Below, piece after piece: positions 59,289 through 64,000 of a stretch of DNA of 64,000 nucleotides (positions are counted from its first letter, which is position 1; every line of letters begins with the position of its first letter). Source of the stretch: Acanthochromis polyacanthus (lineage: Eukaryota > Chordata > Actinopteri > Pomacentridae); the NCBI RefSeq assembly GCF_021347895.1, contig NC_067118.1:13953015-14017014 (forward strand), in the 5' to 3' direction. The notes under the pieces are model-generated. The model was given only the letters and a program-made list of their open reading frames with translations, did not search any database and was not told where the DNA came from. The position numbers and the translations under genes were made by a program.

Positions 59289-61463
59289 GGTAAGTCTGCT
59301 CTAGAACTTTGGCCAGTTGTTGGTAGGTCTGCTCTAGAACTTTGTCCAGTTGTTGGTAGGTCTACTCTAGAACTTTCTCCAGTTGTCGGTAGGTCTACTC
59401 TAGAACTTTCTCCAGTTGTCGGTAGGTCTACTCTAGAACTTTCTCCAGTTGTCGGTAGGTCTACTCTAGAACTTTCTTCAGTTGTCGGTAGGTCTACTCT
59501 AGAACTTTCTCCAGTTGTTGGTAGGTCTAGTCTAGAACTTTCTCCAGTTGTCGGTAGGTCTACTTTAGAACTTTCTCCAGTTGTCGGTAGGTCTACTTTA
59601 GAACTTTCTCCAGTTGTCGGTAGGTCTAGTCTAGAACTTTCTCCAGGTGTTGGTAGGTCTAGTCTAGAACTTTCTCCAGGTGTTGGTAGGTCTACTTTAG
59701 AACTTTCTCCAGTTGTTGGTAGGTCTAGTCTAGAACTTTCTCCAGTTGTCGGTAGGTCTACTCTAGAACTTTCTTCAGTTGTCGGTAGGTCTACTCTAGA
59801 ACTTTCTCCAGTTGTTGGTAGGTCTAGTCTAGAACTTTCTCCAGGTGTTGGTAGGTCTGCTCTAGAACTTTGTCCAGTTGTTGGTAGGTCTACTCTAGAA
59901 CTTTCTCCAGTTGTCGGTAGGTCTACTCTAGAACTTTCTTCAGTTGTCGGTAGGTCTACTCTAGAACTTTCTCCAGTTGTTGGTAGGTCTAGTCTAGAAC
60001 TTTCTCCAGTTGTCGGTAGGTCTACTTTAGAACTTTCTCCAGTTGTTGGTAGGTCTACTCTAGAACTTTCTCCAGTTGTCGGTAGGTCTAGTCTAGAACT
60101 TTCTCCAGGTGTTGGTAGGTCTAGTCTAGAACTTTCTCCAGGTGTTGGTAGGTCTACTTTAGAACTTTCTCCAGTTGTTGGTAGGTCTAGTCTAGAACTT
60201 TCTCCAGTTGTTGGTAGGTCTAGTCTAGAACTTTCTCCAGTTGTTGGTAGGTCTAGTCTAGAACTTTCTCCAGGTGTCGGTAGGTCTACTTTAGAACTTT
60301 CTCCAGTTGTTGGTAGGTCTACTTTAGAACTTTCTCCAGTTGTTGGTAGGTCTAGTCCAGAACTTTCTCCAGGTGTTGGTAGGTCTAGTCTAGAACTTTC
60401 TCCAGTTGTCGGTAGGTCTAGTCTAGAACTTTCTCCAGGTGTTGGTAGGTCTAGTCTAGAACTTTCTCCAGGTGTTGGTAGGTCTACTCTAGAACTTTCT
60501 CCAGTTGTCGGTAGGTCTACTCTAGAACTTTCTCCAGGTGTTGGTAGGTCTAGTCTAGAACTTTCTCCAGTTGTCGGTAGGTCTAGTCTAGAACTTTCTC
60601 CAGGTGTTGGTAGGTCTAGTCTAGAACTTTCTCCAGGTGTTGGTAGGTCTACTCTAGAACTTTCTCCAGTTGTCGGTAGGTCTACTCTAGAACTTTGGCC
60701 AGTTGTTGGTAGGTCTACTCTAGAACTTTCTCCAGTTGTCGGTAGGTCTACTCTAGAACTTTCTCCAGGTGTTGGTAGGTCTACTCTAGAACTTTCTCCA
60801 GTTGTCGGTAGGTCTAGTCCAGAACTTTCTCCAGGTGTTGGTAGGTCTAGTCTAGAACTTTCTCCAGTTGTCGGTAGGTCTAGTCTAGAACTTTCTCCAG
60901 GTGTTGGTAGGTCTAGTCTAGAACTTTCTCCAGGTGTTGGTAGGTCTACTCTAGAACTTTCTCCAGTTGTCGGTAGGTCTACTCTAGAACTTTGGCCAGT
61001 TGTTGGTAGGTCTGCTCTAGAACTTTGTCCAGTTGTCGGTAGGTCTACTCTAGAACTTTCTCCAGGTGTTGGTAGGTCTAGTCTAGAACTTTCTCCAGTT
61101 GTCGGTAGGTCTACTCTAGAACTTTCTCCAGGTGTTGGTAGGTCTCGTCTAGAACTTTCTCCAGTTGTCGGTAGGTCTACTCTAGAACTTTGGCCAGTTG
61201 TTGGTAGGTCTGCTCTAGAACTTTGTCCAGTTGTCGGTAGGTCTACTCTAGAACTTTCTCCAGGTGTTGGTAGGTCTAGTCTAGAACTTTCTCCAGTTGT
61301 CGGTAGGTCTACTCTAGAACTTTCTCCAGGTGTTGGTAGGTCTAGTCTAGAACTTTCTCCAGCTGTCGGTAGGTCTACTCTAGAGCTTTCTCCAGGTGTT
61401 GGTAGGTCTAGTCTAGAACTTTCTCCAGTTGTCGGTAGATCTACTCTAGAGCTTTCTCCAGGC
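59289..61463 (+). repeat. 33-bp minisatellite, about 66 units, open on both strands
   Basis: The unit of 33 bp contains GGTAGGTCTACTCTAGAACT and TTCTCCAGTTGT, with variants CTAGTCTAG, CTGCTCTAG, CTACTTTAG, TTTGGCCAG, TTTGTCCAG, GGTGTTGG and TTGTCGG. As 33 is divisible by 3 and the unit lacks stops in two frames, it yields frames of about 800 codons on both strands: VGRSTLELSPV units on plus and TGESSRVDLPT units on minus. There is no start context, signal peptide or conserved flank. I call it a repeat, not a gene. Confidence 0.93.
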
Positions 61464-61499
61464 GACGTTCTCCTTTCCTGCTTCCAGTCTTTAAGTTTA

Positions 61500-62095
61500 A
61501 TCTCACTTAGAACATTCCAGGTCCTTGAAGTCCATAGAGGTGGATCCAGATTTATCACTTTTTAATGGACTTTTTCAGAACTTCATCAGTCCAGCAGTTA
61601 GAAACATGACGATTAGGAGGAGAAACATCTGAAAAACTGACACTAAACAAACAAAAACATCTAAAAAAGCTGGACAATCACCACAAAAGGAGTCAAAACT
61701 ACCTTGAAAGGTTCAAATATGACAGGAATGACGCCCAAAATCACCACAAAAAGAAACCAAACTGCCAAAAAGACTCAAAATCACCACAAAAAGACACAAA
61801 ATTTCCACTGAAAGATGCAATATGACCAAAAAGGGCCAAAACAACCACAAATGGAAACAAAATCCTCACAAAAAGAGCCACAACTAGCACAAAACCCTGA
61901 GAGCACCGCAAAAATAGGTGAATGTACCACAAAAAGACACAAAATCTCCAGTAAAAGATGCAAAATTACCACAAAAAGTTAAAATTACCCCAAAAAGAGT
62001 CCAAACTACCACAAAATGCCCCCAAATCACCACAAAAAGAGGTAAATATATCACAAAAAGACACAGAATAAGCACAAAAAGAGGTGGATGGTTCT
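61500..62095 (+). repeat. dispersed repeat: AGTCCATAGAGGTGG module plus A-rich array
   Basis: TCCTTGAAGTCCATAGAGGT, TTATCACTTTTTAATGGACT, TTCAGAACTTCATCAGTCC and AGGAGGAGAAACATCTGA, followed by a degenerate ACAAAATCACCACAAAAAGA array from about 61675 to 62090. It completes the copy begun at 58.0 kb. Confidence 0.78.
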
Positions 62096-62340
62096 TTTTT
62101 AGAGATGAATGCTCATTTCCACAGTTTTTACAGTTTTTGAATGTTCCAGAATTTTACTGATTTCTAAATATTTATTGTGCATTTTAATATATTTTTTATT
62201 TTTATTTGCAGAAATCTGTTCCACTAGAAACTGAATTTGAAATTAATTTTAGTTCCATATTTACTTTTCAAATTCTAATTTCTAAAGGAGTTAATGAATT
62301 TATTTCAATTCTAATAAAATATGAAATAAAGAGTTATCTG
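62096..62340. other. AT-rich spacer
   Basis: No recognised feature. It separates the A-rich array from a SINE. Confidence 0.5.
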
Positions 62341-62349
62341 CAAATGAGT

Positions 62350-62712
62350 GGGACTGCACAGTGCCATAGTGGTTAGCACTTTGGCCTTGCAGCAAGAAGA
62401 TCCCCGGTTCAAATCCCGGCCTGGGATCTTTCTGCATGGAGTTTGCATGTTCTCCCTGTGCATGCGTGGGTTTTCTCCGGGTACTCCGGCTTCCTCCCAC
62501 AGTCCAAAAACATGCTGAGGTTAATTGAGTACTCTAAATTGTCCGTAGGTGTGAATGTGAGTGTGATTGTGTGTCTGTATATGTAGCCCTGTGACAGACT
62601 GGTGACCTGTCCAGGGTGTCCCCTGCCTTCAGTCAGCTGGGATAGACTCCAGCACCCCCCATGACCCTAGTGAGGATAAAGCGGTGTATAGAGGGTGGAT
62701 GGATGGATGGAT
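62350..62712 (+). repeat. tRNA-derived SINE ending in (GGAT)n
   Basis: A tRNA-like head with CATAGTGGTTAGCACT (box A region) and GGTTCAAATCC (box B). It is followed by GGAGTTTGCATGTTCTCCC, GGGTACTCCGGCTTCCTCCC and CCCACAGTCCAAAAACATGC, then CTGTGACAGACTGGTGACCT and GATAAAGCGGTGTATAGAGG, ending in (GGAT)n. This is a widespread fish SINE organisation in which the 3' end is shared with a partner LINE. Confidence 0.85.
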
Positions 62713-62835
62713 GTAAATGAGTGAAACAGCCCCTAGAGGCCGCTACGTGTAACTGCAGTGAGAGAGGAAACCAGCTGAGGTTCATTAATTAATTATCGAT
62801 GAGAATCAGAGTCAGTTCAGGTTTAGTGGGACTAA

Positions 62836-63457
62836 GGGGCCGTTTATACGAGGACCATCCTAACAGAAAATGCAAAAGTAGCGTCCTGTCATTTCACGTT
62901 TAGACGAGCGGTTTTGAAGGAAATCTGCGTATATATGGTGACTCTATAGTGAGTGGAATTCGATTGGATATGCATGCCAGGCAGCTGGGTGGCGCTGTGA
63001 TAAAACTCCGCCATGTCTACGTACATGTGTACTGTCTCCCTTTTTGGATCTCCGCCGCGGTAAATGTTCATGAATGGAATCTGTACAGATTCTGTACGTT
63101 TGTTGGTACGACTCCTGTAGTGTACATAGAGCTGCCAGAGTTGCTTGAAGGTACGAAGGATGGAAATAATCGCACATCTTTGTTCACGTCCTTGTACCGG
63201 CCGGCAAACCAAAGCACCGGCGCACGTATGCGACGTAATCACGTACGCGACGTGGTCAGAGCTCGGCAAAGTTTTGCGTTTTGCTGTTTAGACGGAAACG
63301 TAACGGCGGAGCGTTTTCTACTTTTCCACTCTGGATGCCGGTTTCAAATGTTTGCGTTTTTAAGCCCCCAAAACGCCGTCCTCGTATAAACGGTAGGGCG
63401 TTTTGTTGAAATATTTTGACGTTTTTTTCCTGCAAGCGTCCTCGTGTAAACGGCCCC
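62836..63457. mobile_element. PIF/Harbinger-type non-autonomous element
   Basis: The ends GGGGCCGTTTATACGAGGAC and GTCCTCGTGTAAACGGCCCC are inverted. Both are flanked by TAA (62833-62835 and 63458-63460), the 3-bp target duplication typical of PIF/Harbinger. The interior is CpG- and TACG-rich with antiparallel open frames (for example 62949-63389 and 63269-62889) that lack a transposase signature. A sister end fragment lies at 28476. Confidence 0.82.
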
Positions 63458-63460
63458 TAA

Positions 63461-63649
63461 AACTAACCTGTGAGGACTAAAACTGGACTCTTTACCTGCA
63501 GAAAACCGTTTGATTTCAGCAGCATTTAAAGGAAACTCACCAAACCTGCAGAGGAGCGTTTCTCACCTGAATGATGTCACTTCCTGCTGCTGCTTCCTGC
63601 TCTTCTGCTGTTTTTACTGCTTCTGTTGTGTTCCTGAGCTTCCAGAGAT
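63461..63649. other. unique spacer
   Basis: No recognised feature. CTGCTGCTTCCTGCTCTTCTG is a simple pyrimidine-rich patch. Confidence 0.45.
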
Positions 63650-64000
63650 CAGATTTTATGTCTTTTTGTGGTATATCTTCATAGTTTTGTGCTGTTTTGT
63701 GGTATGTTTACATAGTTTTGTGATATTTTGGTTTCTTTCTGTTGTAATTTTTGTCCTTTTTGTGATGATTTTGTGTTTCTTTGTGGTAATTCTGGCCCAT
63801 TTTGTGGACATTTTGTCTATTTTTGTGGTAAATTCACTTGTTATTGTGGTAATTTTGCACCTTTTTGTGTTGATTTTGATTTTTGTGGTGATTTTTTTGA
63901 TCTTTCAGTGGATATTTTGTGTGTACTTGTGGCATATTTACATCCTTTTGTGGTCATTTTGTGTTTCTTTGTGCCCTTTTGATTGTGATTTTTTTTAATG
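63650..64000 (-). repeat. T-rich array of the 21-bp dispersed family
   Basis: TTTTTGTGGTATATCTTCAT, TGTGATGATTTTGTGTTTCT and TTTGTGGTAATTCTGGCCCA are reverse complements of the A-rich family. The array runs off the window edge. Phe/Val/Cys-rich frames here (63510-63998, 63728-63982) are artefacts. Confidence 0.75.

Noticed and set aside
59132..61565. Two antiparallel frames of about 800 codons as repeat-rich secreted or structural proteins
   Set aside because: Both follow automatically from a 33-bp unit without stops; there is no signal peptide, no flanking domain, and both strands are equally open.
62949..63389. 146-codon frame as a Harbinger protein
   Set aside because: No DDE or Myb-like motif visible, and the opposite strand is equally open; treated as element interior.

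Overview
The window reads as nuclear DNA of a ray-finned (teleost) fish. Three things suggest this: a spliced vertebrate gene (borealin), an intact TRIM/zinc-binding-protein-A33-like gene of a kind that is expanded in teleosts, and a dense fish-style load of Tc1, hAT, Harbinger and Kolobok-like elements, LINE fragments, tRNA-derived SINEs and solo LTRs. No prokaryotic features, CRISPR arrays or rRNA genes were seen. Species cannot be fixed by reading alone.

Layout. 299-16369 (+) holds all but the first exon(s) of borealin (cdca8), the chromosomal passenger complex subunit, as nine exons whose splice phases join cleanly. Its fifth visible intron is swollen to about 11 kb by a 57-bp minisatellite of roughly 178 units. 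Each unit is a copy of the end of the preceding exon plus its 5' splice site. Its last intron is a CATC/ATCC microsatellite that starts at the splice donor. 16.4-51.3 kb contains no intact gene. It has dispersed repeats, a foldback TTAA element, a Tc1 copy split by a solo LTR, a LINE 3' end, a lone kinesin-heavy-chain-like exon, a hAT remnant carrying a 5'-truncated L1, an 18-bp minisatellite of 3.3 kb and a 14-bp minisatellite of 1.25 kb. Scattered AT-motif-rich unique stretches (19.8, 31.8, 39.8 and 45.4 kb) look like conserved non-coding candidates. 51.3-52.8 kb (-) holds the intact TRIM gene with a short 5' UTR intron.

53.4-58.0 kb is a three-level nest: a Tc1 inside a hAT inside a LINE 3' end. 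The same LINE at 27.1-27.5 kb preserves the empty site. 58.0-62.1 kb is a dispersed repeat split by a second solo LTR and by a 33-bp minisatellite that is open on both strands. 62.3-64 kb has a tRNA SINE and a Harbinger-type element.

The most notable signal is the gene-derived minisatellite in borealin: an exon end and splice donor copied about 178 times in the adjoining intron, with GT and GA versions of the donor and a higher-order duplication of about 3.5 kb. The second is that the large arrays can be traced to short seed sequences inside exons or dispersed repeats. The five main tandem arrays add up to about 17.5 kb, over a quarter of the window. Functional statements rest on family recognition by eye; no database search was possible.
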